A stretch of DNA of 8,162 nucleotides from Ktedonobacterales bacterium (GTDB taxonomy: Bacteria > Chloroflexota > Ktedonobacteria > Ktedonobacterales > JADMIN01). A program made the position numbers and the translations under genes. The stretch is taken from the NCBI GenBank assembly GCA_015478575.1, contig JADMIN010000088.1:1-8162 (forward strand), given 5' to 3'. The notes under the pieces are model-generated. The model saw only the letters and a list, made by a program, of their open reading frames with translations. It was not told the DNA's origin and ran no database searches. Below are positions 1 to 5,318 of the stretch, piece by piece. Each line of letters begins with the position of its first letter. Within the stretch, counting starts at the first letter, position 1.

Positions 1-398
1 GAATGGGGGGTCGCGGCGGCGGCGGCGCCATAGACCCAGCGTCCTTCGCCCTCGTGCTCGACCTCGACGGCGCAGTAGCCCACGGTGCGCTGGCGGCGCC
101 AGCCTTTATCTGGCCGGTCCACCCCATGCGGATCGAAGAAGAGGATGGTGTTGCTCAGGGTGCGCTTGCTCGTGCGCCCAGCCTCGCGCGCCGCGGCGTT
201 GAATTGTTTGCTGGGCGCGGGAAAGAGTGCCCAGTCAATCGCGTCGAGGATCAGCGACTTGCCAGAGCCATTCTCGCCGATGATGGCGAGCATATCCCCC
301 ATGACCTCTAGGGTCGCATTCTCGTGTCCATGCCAGTTGATGAGGCGGATGCGGCGGATCCAGGCGCGTCCCAGTCCTGTTGCTGCGCGTTGGCTCAT
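1..398 (-). CDS. jetC: JetC/MukB-like SMC ATPase, N-terminal part (cut by the window's left edge)
   Basis: This is the ATPase subunit of an SMC complex; only the first 132 codons are in the window and the frame is still open at base 1. Visible is an RIRLINWHGHE strand followed by a perfect Walker A motif, GENGSGKS, at residues 41-48. The next residues, LILDAIDWALFP and a NAAAREAGRTSKRTLS stretch, match the pattern after Walker A in MukB/JetC/SbcC-like proteins, where an asparagine-alanine pair and an arginine-threonine-leucine follow the nucleotide site. Known family: JetC dimers with JetA and JetB extrude DNA loops using ATP, and Walker B and the signature motif lie at the far end of a protein of roughly 1000 residues. 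The ATG at 398 overlaps the jetB stop as ATGA, and GAGGA lies about 6 bases upstream inside jetB, so translation is probably coupled. Without the coiled coil and C-terminus, another SbcC- or RecN-like ATPase is possible, but the two genes upstream argue for a Wadjet/Mks cassette. Confidence 0.82.
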   Translation of the reverse strand, partial: MSQRAATGLGRAWIRRIRLINWHGHENATLEVMGDMLAIIGENGSGKSLILDAIDWALFPAPSKQFNAAAREAGRTSKRTLSNTILFFDPHGVDRPDKGWRRQRTVGYCAVEVEHEGEGRWVYGAAAAATPH

Positions 399-1261
399 GG
401 CTGGTCCTCAGCATCTTTCAGATCGTCCGCCAGTACCAGTCCCGCTGGCGGTAGGAAACGGTCAATCAGATCAGTGAACTCATAGACGCCACTGAAATCG
501 CGCTCATCGAGCTTGTAGCGCTCGTCGGGACGCTGGCGGTCATCGACGCCCAAGCGCCGCAGCAGCTTGAGTCGCTCGAACGCGGCGAACGCCTGGTAGA
601 ACGCGCGCTGGTTCATGCGCACGCGCTGGGCGGCGCTGGCCCGCACCGGCGCGGCGCTGGTCTTGGTCGTGGCGCGTCTGGCCGCCGCGGTGGTCGTGAC
701 GCTGAGGGCCTCACTCTTGAGGTCGCCCTTCGGCGGAGTGGCGCGCTTGCGTCCGCCCTTGGTCGGCGCCGCGTCCATCACCTCGTCATCGTCAGCGTCC
801 TCATCAGCGCCGCGCGTGGCCAACGCTTCATTGATGATGCCTTCGTCGAAGCTGAGCCAAGGCGAGAGCCGCTGCCCCTCCTCCGCGACATAGCGGAACA
901 ACTCGGCGAAGCGGAAGACGCTGGCGCTGTCTCCCACCTCTAGCAAGCGCACGCTGCGATAGGCGCGGATCAGGCAGGCATAGGCCGTCTGCTTGCGCGC
1001 GGTCAGCTCGAAGACATCAGCGATACACAGCTCACGCTGGCGCGGTGGCGTCGGCCAATAGGCACGCGCCCAGCGGCCCTGGCGCAGTTCTAGCCGCGCG
1101 CCCAGTTCCTCCTCAAAGAAGCGTTGCTCTCCGGTGAAGTTCCTGGTCAGCCAGGTGAATTCATCCAGGGAATCCTCCCGCATGAGCGCGCTCTGCTCGA
1201 TGAGCATGCGCCGCACGCGGCGGGCAAGCTCTTGCTCGCGCTGTCCGGTATATGTCGCCAT
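395..1261 (-). CDS. jetB: JetB-like (MukE/MksE-type winged-helix) subunit of a Wadjet-like complex
   Basis: This 288-residue protein probably fills the MukE/MksE/JetB place, a small winged-helix subunit that binds the kleisin and DNA in an SMC complex. The call rests mainly on position between a JetA-like gene and an SMC ATPase, and on a helical N-terminal half (residues 1-148) containing YACLIRAYRSVRLLEVGD and an LFRYVAEEGQRLSPW segment, compatible with winged-helix folds. Residues 150-212 are a low-complexity linker: a very acidic patch at 152-160, then lysine, arginine, alanine and threonine. The C-terminal part (213-288) is again ordered, with FYQAFAAFERLKLLRRLGV and a YEFTDLIDRFLPP motif. 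Related subunits are commonly about 200 residues, so the linker may be an insertion. The ATG at 1261 has GGAG 9 bases upstream. The stop overlaps the start of the ATPase gene. I recognise the family by architecture and not by a diagnostic motif, so a DUF4194- or DUF2398-type assignment is open. Confidence 0.68.
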   Translation of the reverse strand: MATYTGQREQELARRVRRMLIEQSALMREDSLDEFTWLTRNFTGEQRFFEEELGARLELRQGRWARAYWPTPPRQRELCIADVFELTARKQTAYACLIRAYRSVRLLEVGDSASVFRFAELFRYVAEEGQRLSPWLSFDEGIINEALATRGADEDADDDEVMDAAPTKGGRKRATPPKGDLKSEALSVTTTAAARRATTKTSAAPVRASAAQRVRMNQRAFYQAFAAFERLKLLRRLGVDDRQRPDERYKLDERDFSGVYEFTDLIDRFLPPAGLVLADDLKDAEDQP

Positions 1262-1306
1262 TCAGTGCTTCTCCGCTGCTCTGCTCATGCTGTTGTCATA
1301 CCCAAC

Positions 1307-1322
1307 CGGCGTCCCCACGCCG
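1307..1322 (-). other. Small hairpin in the jetA-jetB gap
   Basis: CGGCGT and ACGCCG form a perfect 6-bp stem with a CCCC/GGGG loop, about 21 bases after the jetA stop and inside the only sizeable gap (82 bases) of the cassette. There is no T-run after it on the minus strand, so it does not look like an intrinsic terminator. It could stabilise or process the transcript between jetA and jetB; a chance fold in GC-rich DNA is equally possible. Confidence 0.25.
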
Positions 1323-1343
1323 CACCTGCTCGCTTCGTCACGG

Positions 1344-3335
1344 TCATCCCTGGTCCGATGGCCCGCGGCGGCCCGCGAACGGCCAGAAGCGCCGCCCCCC
1401 CGTGACCGGCGCCGGTTCTGGCGCCCGCGGGCGCGCGGGGCGCACCTCCACGTTGCCGGGACCCAGCGGGCCAGTCGGCTCGGTCAGCGGCTTGGTCGGG
1501 CGCACCTCCGCCGCGGGCAGCGGATGCGTTGGCCGCGCTCCCGGCGGGACCACCGGCAACGGCTTCGTGACGAGCGGGTCCGACGGCGCGACCGGCTGTG
1601 GGCCGGGAACGAGTGCGGATGCCACCCGGGGCGATGGTGGCCGGGGAGCGCGCTCACCCGCGGCAATCGCGCTCAAGTGCGCCGCGGACTCGGTCGCCGA
1701 GCGTCGCGCGGCGACTGTCGCTTGGTGCGCGGCACTCGTCGCTGAGAAGCGGTAGTTCTCCAACTCGACTTCGAATCCTGGCCCACGTATGACCGCCCGA
1801 CGCGGCATTCCCGCTCCCGGCGACTGAATGCGCAGCCCCAGCCGACGCAGCGGCGCTGAATCGCGTGGCAGCCAGAGGAATGATGCGAGCAGCCGCAACT
1901 CGCTCACCGATTCGAGGGCGGCCAGCCGCGCCGCTGAGCCAGCCGCGATCAGCCGCTCCACCAGTCGTGCGCGTGCTTCCTCCAGTTCGCGCATGCGGGG
2001 GTCTTCGCCGGGATTCCAGTCGTCGGCGGTCTCGAGCACTGGGGGAGAGGAGGGCGGCACGGGACGCAGGCGCGGGCGCAGAGACTTCTGCCAGATCTCC
2101 TCATCCACGAGGGGCAGGGGCGAGCCGCCGCGCTGCTCGAGCCAACGATCCAGCCGCACTTGGGCATCACTGGACGGTGGCGCCTGCACCCAAAGGGCGG
2201 CGTGGATGGCGCCGGAGGCATCCCACAGATAGCGGCGCGCGTTGAGCGTTGCCCCCTCGCCGCCCTCAGCCAGGTCGCGTGCCCGGCGCAAGAGCGCGGC
2301 GACGGCCTGCGTCTGCTGCAAGCGCAACGAGATGGCGGCGTGGATGCGTTCCGTTAGGTCCACCAGCGCCAGGCTGATGACCCGCGCGCCCTCACGCCAG
2401 GAGCCAGGGCCGCTCTCGGCCATAAAGCGGTCGAAGTTGTCTAGTTCGCGCGGCACCGCACGGGCGACGGTATCTAGACGGTCGCGACGTTCCTCCGCCG
2501 TCTCGCCCAGGCCCACGCTCCACTCTTCCTCGCGAGCGCGCAGGGCATCGCGCAACCGGCGCACGTTCTCGCCGTCGTGGCGCTCGTCGCGTAGCAGCTC
2601 CAGCCGTTCGCGCACGCGCGCCGAGCCTTCCGCGGCTACGCGGAAGAACTTCTCATGCAAGATACCCAGGCGGTCGGCGATATCCGCCAGCACCTGTGGG
2701 TGGTTCGCGTCCACACGCAACGCGCGCAGCTCGCGGGCAAAGTCGCGTGTCTCAGTGTTGATGCCATGTAGGGCCTGGCCGAGAGATTGCCAGGCGGTGT
2801 GGCAACGCAGGGGGTCGGTGTCCTCGTAGTTCAACTCTTCGAGCAGCGTATCCAGCGCGGCGACGGCTTGGGCGAAGTAGTTGGCGCTGAGGCTGATGTA
2901 GCGACGACGCAGCGCCCGCTGCACCTCATCCCAGTGTGGCAAGAAGACGCGGAGCGACCGCGCCAAGGCATAATCGCGCTCGACGCGGCGGCGCAGTCCA
3001 TCGCGCTCGGCGCGGTCGGGGGCCAACCCGCCATCCACCGCCTGCCAGCCTTCGAGTTGGCGCAGCACCTCGACCACCTCGGCGCGCGGATCCTCCGGCG
3101 CTGGCAGGCCACGCTCGCGCAGCACCGCCTCGAGGTCGGCGGCCAGATCCTCCACGGCGATGCCCACGCGCCCTTGGTATTCCTGGTCGCGCAGCGAGGC
3201 GATGATGATGGCGCGCCGCTGCTGGCGGGCGCCGGCCTCTTCCCCGGTGAAGGCGCGCAGGAACTCCGGCGGCCCGGCGATCAACGCCTCAGCCGCGCGC
3301 GCGAGTTCCTCGATACGCTGGTCATAGGTGGACAC
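1344..3335 (-). CDS. jetA: JetA-like (kleisin, MukF/MksF-type) subunit with a proline-rich tail
   Basis: This is the probable kleisin of the SMC complex, 663 residues from the chosen start. The N-terminal region (about 1-150) has helices and a winged-helix-like stretch (IIIASLRDQEYQGRVGIAVEDLAADLEAVL is split here by position: about residues 44-73), followed by EVVEVLRQLEGW and a basic ALRRRYISLSANYFAQAVAALDTLLEEL helix. A long, charged, alpha-helical middle part follows, as in MukF/MksF/JetA proteins. Residues 560-663 are a proline-rich, probably disordered tail with four spaced T(K/H/G)PL motifs near 590, 603, 614 and 621, ending in an arginine-flanked FWPF at 650-653. An ATG 132 bases upstream gives a 707-residue reading, but its extra 44 residues are arginine-rich and unconserved-looking, while GTG 3335 has GGAGG 5 bases upstream and begins VSTYDQRIEELA, so I prefer GTG. 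First gene of the cassette. The family subtype (DUF3375, DUF5716 or DUF2397-like) cannot be settled by eye. Confidence 0.68.
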   Translation of the reverse strand: MSTYDQRIEELARAAEALIAGPPEFLRAFTGEEAGARQQRRAIIIASLRDQEYQGRVGIAVEDLAADLEAVLRERGLPAPEDPRAEVVEVLRQLEGWQAVDGGLAPDRAERDGLRRRVERDYALARSLRVFLPHWDEVQRALRRRYISLSANYFAQAVAALDTLLEELNYEDTDPLRCHTAWQSLGQALHGINTETRDFARELRALRVDANHPQVLADIADRLGILHEKFFRVAAEGSARVRERLELLRDERHDGENVRRLRDALRAREEEWSVGLGETAEERRDRLDTVARAVPRELDNFDRFMAESGPGSWREGARVISLALVDLTERIHAAISLRLQQTQAVAALLRRARDLAEGGEGATLNARRYLWDASGAIHAALWVQAPPSSDAQVRLDRWLEQRGGSPLPLVDEEIWQKSLRPRLRPVPPSSPPVLETADDWNPGEDPRMRELEEARARLVERLIAAGSAARLAALESVSELRLLASFLWLPRDSAPLRRLGLRIQSPGAGMPRRAVIRGPGFEVELENYRFSATSAAHQATVAARRSATESAAHLSAIAAGERAPRPPSPRVASALVPGPQPVAPSDPLVTKPLPVVPPGARPTHPLPAAEVRPTKPLTEPTGPLGPGNVEVRPARPRAPEPAPVTGGRRFWPFAGRRGPSDQG

Positions 3336-3346
3336 GCGATCCTCCG
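3336..3346 (-). promoter_or_regulatory. Ribosome binding site that decides the jetA start
   Basis: Read on the minus strand, GGCGGAGGATCGC stands directly before GTG 3335. GGAGG with a 5-base spacer is close to ideal, while the upstream ATG at 3467 has no comparable site. Confidence 0.7.
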
Positions 3347-3526
3347 CCCTGGCTTGCCACCCTGGCACGCGGGAAACGCGCCGTGGGATGGTTCGCCCGC
3401 CAAGGGGGCGCCGCTCGCGCGCGCCACGGCGGATGCGGGGGGAAGCCGTCCGTCGCTCACTGGCCACGCCACGAGTGGAACGTTTGTCTCAGGCCAGGCG
3501 GCAAGCCGCTCCGGCGTGTCCAGCGT

Positions 3527-3535
3527 AGCATAACA
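3527..3535 (-). promoter_or_regulatory. Candidate extended -10 for the jet cassette
   Basis: On the minus strand the sequence reads TG-T-TATGCT, an extended -10 with four of six matches to TATAAT. It lies in an AT-richer pocket about 190 bases before jetA GTG 3335. No good -35 is present; the -35 position falls on the left arm of the inverted repeat at 3549-3583. Weak, by eye only. Confidence 0.25.
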
Positions 3536-3548
3536 CAGGGTGCCAGTT

Positions 3549-3583
3549 CCTTTGGGAGATTAGCGGCGAAGGGCGCCCAAAGG
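3549..3583. repeat. Inverted repeat upstream of jetA, possible operator or transcript hairpin
   Basis: CCTTTGGG (3549-3556) and CCCAAAGG (3576-3583) are perfect 8-bp complementary arms around a 19-base loop. After one mismatch two more base pairs extend it (3546-3547 with 3585-3586), and TGCC/GGCA at 3541-3544 and 3591-3594 could close a larger fold. It lies 200 bases behind the diiron gene and just upstream of the candidate jet promoter. An operator, a factor-dependent terminator hairpin, or chance are all possible; no T-tract follows on the minus strand. Confidence 0.4.
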
Positions 3584-3764
3584 TACCAGAGGCACGAGCG
3601 GGCAAGAGGCCGACATGACGGGGCGCGGAAGCGCGCGAGGCTCAGCCATCCTGTTGGCCTCTGGGCGGCTATCGGCGCCACCCTCCCATGCGTGTGCGGA
3701 CAGCAATCCCCGGACATGCCCCAAGGGGGGCAGCCGGAGATTGCTGGGGGGGGACGGCTGGGGG

Positions 3765-3794
3765 CGCACGCTACTGGGACGCACACTACTGGGG
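3765..3794. repeat. 15-bp tandem duplication spanning the diiron gene stop codon
   Basis: Two adjacent 15-base units (3765-3779 and 3780-3794) match at 13 of 15 positions; on the plus strand they read CGCACGCTACTGGGA and CGCACACTACTGGGG. The second unit contains the last two codons and the TAG stop of the minus-strand diiron gene, and the first repeats them just downstream, giving a second in-frame copy of the stop. This looks like replication slippage at the gene end. Confidence 0.75.
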
Positions 3795-4625
3795 CAGATC
3801 GAGGTCCATACCAAATTGCGCGCCCATCGCCATGATCTCTTCGCGCTGCTGCGCGATCATCTTCGCGTCGTGCGCGCGCAACATGGAACTGGCCCAGGCG
3901 CGTTCCCGTGGCCGCCACGAGAGATGCTCGGCATAGAGCGGCCACATCAGTCGGCAGACCTTCTCGATGGAGCGTTTGGTCTTGGAGGAGGCGTTGCGCA
4001 AGAGCATGCGCTCGTAGCAGACACCAGAGCCGTGGTGAATGCCATCATCCACCTGGAGCTTCTTGCAGATCTCGGCGAGGATGGTATCTGGCGCCGCGGC
4101 GGCAATCTGGCGGAAGCGGGGAATCACCAGCCCTTCGAAGGCGACTTGGAAGAGCCAAATCGTCTCTTCAAGCGTCTCCACCTGCATGGTCAAGTTGCCG
4201 AGCTTCTCCAGGTGGGGGTCTGGCTCGCAGGTGCCGCCGATCGCGTTGGAGAGGCGCAGCCATGCCTCAAGATGGCGTGCCTCATCCTGCGTCATCGTGG
4301 TGTAGTAGAGCTTTGCCTCATAATCGGGCGCGTCGCGGAGGAGCTGGACGGAACACTGCACCGCGATCATATCGGCCTGGAGTTGCTGGGTGACGACAGA
4401 GCGCCACATCGAGTGCCGCCGGGCGCGCTTGGCCGCGGGACCGTGGCCCTCAGGCACCGGAGCGATCTCTCCCCAGGAAAGCCCCCGGACATCCCATGCC
4501 TGGCGCTTGGCCAATTCGTAGTAGCGCTGCATTCCCTCCGCTGACCCCATGGCGGTCAAGGCCGTTTCCGTTACCTCAGTCGCCAACGCGGCGGTCATGG
4601 TTGTTTCCGTTACCTCGGTCGTCAC
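3786..4625 (-). CDS. Ferritin-like diiron-carboxylate protein, ribonucleotide-reductase-R2-like
   Basis: The 279-residue protein looks like a four-helix-bundle diiron protein of the R2/ferritin-like superfamily; its substrate is unknown. The N-terminal ELAKRQAWDVRGLSWGE stretch (37-53) resembles the start of this fold in R2-like proteins. Candidate metal ligands in order are Asp85 (QQLQAD), Glu115 and His118 (DEARHLEAW), Glu164 (QVAFEGL), and Asp194 with His197 (VDDGIHHG), giving the expected D/E, ExxH, E, D/ExxH order, with spacing of the first three like class I R2. The protein is shorter than typical R2 (350 or more) and I see no reductase large subunit nearby, so an oxidase or oxygenase role is as likely as radical generation. 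Start: GTG 4625 has GAGGGG 6 bases upstream. A weaker alternative is ATG 4532, with GGAGG only 2 bases away, which would remove an odd threonine-rich repeat (residues 2-27). Stand-alone gene, 450 bases upstream of jetA on the same strand. Confidence 0.72.
   Translation of the reverse strand: MTTEVTETTMTAALATEVTETALTAMGSAEGMQRYYELAKRQAWDVRGLSWGEIAPVPEGHGPAAKRARRHSMWRSVVTQQLQADMIAVQCSVQLLRDAPDYEAKLYYTTMTQDEARHLEAWLRLSNAIGGTCEPDPHLEKLGNLTMQVETLEETIWLFQVAFEGLVIPRFRQIAAAAPDTILAEICKKLQVDDGIHHGSGVCYERMLLRNASSKTKRSIEKVCRLMWPLYAEHLSWRPRERAWASSMLRAHDAKMIAQQREEIMAMGAQFGMDLDLPQ
4545..4622 (-). repeat. In-frame 39-bp tandem repeat at the 5' end of the diiron gene
   Basis: Codons 2-14 and 15-27 of the diiron gene are two adjacent 39-base units matching at 30 of 39 positions. 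The cores GTTTCCGTTACCTCAGTCG (4564-4582) and its copy at 4603-4621 differ by one base in 19. They encode TTEVTETTMTAAL and ATEVTETALTAMG. The repeat lies before the conserved fold, which suggests either a flexible N-terminal tag or a mis-called start with regulatory DNA repeats. Confidence 0.75.
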
Positions 4626-4673
4626 GCCGTACCCCTCTTCCCGCTGATGCCTGTTGGTTGTGGCGCATACTGC

Positions 4674-4707
4674 GCTCCCAAGCGTCCTGGGAGCCGCTGT
4701 GCGGCTC
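4674..4707 (-). promoter_or_regulatory. Two mutually exclusive hairpins in the presumed leader of the diiron gene
   Basis: GCTCCCA (4674-4680) pairs perfectly with TGGGAGC (4688-4694) around 7 bases, and GAGCCGC (4691-4697) pairs perfectly with GCGGCTC (4701-4707) around 3 bases. The arms share 4691-4694, so only one can form at a time, the geometry of attenuators and leader switches. They lie 49-82 bases before GTG 4625. No T-run follows either hairpin, so transcription termination is not obvious; a known riboswitch class was not recognised. Confidence 0.4.
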
Positions 4708-4710
4708 GCT

Positions 4711-4734
4711 GCCTCAGGCGTGGCCTCAGGCGTC
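4711..4734. repeat. 12-bp tandem repeat, each unit with a dyad
   Basis: GCCTCAGGCGTG and GCCTCAGGCGTC lie side by side, 11 of 12 bases identical. Each contains the dyad GCCT-C-AGGC. The pair lies 86-109 bases upstream of the diiron gene start. Tandem dyads are a common operator layout, but no regulator gene is present to support it. Confidence 0.4.
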
Positions 4735-4795
4735 TACACTCACCCCGACGCCGACGGGCGCTGTCAGGCGCGGCTGCCGTGGCCGGTTGCCAGAG

Positions 4796-4845
4796 GGTGA
4801 CGTGGCGCGATGCCGAGCTGGGAGTGTCACCGGTGAACGGTCACC
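4796..4845. repeat. Cluster of GGTGAC / GTCACC inverted elements
   Basis: GGTGAC at 4796-4801 is complementary to GTCACC at 4826-4831 and 4840-4845. The stretch 4827-4836 is a perfect 10-bp palindrome, TCACCGGTGA, and GGTGA (4832-4836) with TCACC (4841-4845) forms a 4-base-loop hairpin. One more copy of each orientation occurs near 4910 and 5055. It may be a binding-site cluster or structured leader RNA. Confidence 0.4.
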
Positions 4846-4881
4846 CGTCGCGGTCCGCTCCAGATCCTCTGGCATTGTTCA

Positions 4882-4900
4882 TGGCGATGATATCACGCCA
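4882..4900. promoter_or_regulatory. Imperfect palindrome, possible operator
   Basis: TGGCG, one unpaired A, TGATATCA and CGCCA form a 19-base palindrome with a single bulge. The AT-rich centre with GC-rich ends is typical of repressor sites, and it lies in the middle of the divergent intergenic region. No cognate regulator is in the window. Confidence 0.3.
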
Positions 4901-5308
4901 CCGCGGATCTGTCACCTCTGTACATGGCGGGGGTATCTTACCACGAATGGGCTTCTTATGCGGAGTAGCAGCGAGACCGTTCTTGCCGTCTGGCCCGCAT
5001 CCCCCAGCAGTAGCCTCTATCGCTCAGAAAGCCTCTGGACAGATAGAGTACAATGGTGACATGGGGTACGCGCGCATGCGTGTAGGCCCGCGCGAGCACT
5101 ATTCCGGATTTGGACCGCTGGCACAGATATTGTACTTTGGGTATGCCATTCAGGCGCAGTCTCCCACCTGGGCGCTCGCGAACGGCTACCCAAGCGAACA
5201 TCATGCGCAGCGGCCGGAGCGGTCCCGCATTCGTCATCGGAGACGGCAGCGGACCGGCGCGCACTGTTGGCGCGCCAAGCAATGCAGCGAAAGAAGCTCT
5301 GGAAAGCC

Positions 5309-5313
5309 GGAGG
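5309..5313 (+). promoter_or_regulatory. Ribosome binding site that decides the GH57 start
   Basis: GGAGG followed by TACTT and then GTG 5319 is the only strong site near the first conserved residues of the GH57 protein. This moves the start 672 bases downstream of the first ATG in the frame. Confidence 0.75.
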
Positions 5314-5318
5314 TACTT

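Larger units (their letters stand above)
3336..3785. other. Gene-free leader/intergenic region between the diiron gene and jetA (450 bp)
   Basis: Both flanking genes are on the minus strand, so this region holds the 3' end region of the diiron gene and the leader of jetA. I see no convincing gene: frames here are open on both strands only because of high GC, and their translations are rich in arginine, proline and glycine without motifs. It contains a strong inverted repeat (3549-3583), a weak extended -10 (3527-3535), a small TGCCA/TGGCA hairpin 20 bases upstream of the jetA start (3355-3367), and several G-runs of 5-8 bases between 3724 and 3764. No T-run terminator is visible behind the diiron gene. 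Confidence 0.6.
4626..5318. other. Divergent intergenic region (693 bp) between the diiron gene and the GH57 gene
   Basis: The diiron gene reads leftward and the GH57 gene rightward from this stretch, so it should hold both promoters. A plus-strand frame is open through all of it and joins GH57, but its translation is rich in arginine, cysteine and proline, has no motif, and lacks the usual start features, so I treat it as noncoding. It contains two overlapping hairpins (4674-4707), a 12-bp tandem repeat (4711-4734), a cluster of GGTGAC/GTCACC elements (4796-4845, further copies near 4910 and 5055), and an imperfect palindrome (4882-4900). AT-richer pockets at 5045-5056 (with TACAAT) and 5125-5145 are the best promoter places for GH57, but no paired -35 is convincing. 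Confidence 0.6.

Noticed and set aside
615..893. 92-codon plus-strand frame opposite jetB
   Set aside because: It is the antisense image of the JetB low-complexity linker and has no RBS or motif.
2787..3533. 248-codon plus-strand frame opposite jetA
   Set aside because: Antisense shadow of jetA; the codon pattern and composition show no conserved feature and no RBS was seen.
3615..4544. 309-codon plus-strand frame across the diiron gene
   Set aside because: It is longer than the gene it opposes, but has no motif, while the minus strand shows a complete ordered diiron ligand set and an RBS. Long antisense frames are expected at this GC.
4790..4860. T-box-like sequence resembling GGGTGG-ACCGCG on either strand
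   Set aside because: Only partial matches (three or more mismatches in the core), no specifier region recognised, and no aminoacyl-tRNA synthetase or amino acid gene follows.
5049..5054. TACAAT as -10 box for GH57
   Set aside because: Five of six matches, but no -35 at a suitable distance and 265 bases from the start; kept only as a remark in the intergenic entry.
4647..5318. N-terminal extension of the GH57 gene back to ATG 4647
   Set aside because: The 224 extra residues look like translated noncoding DNA, and GTG 5319 with GGAGG lies directly before the first conserved residues.
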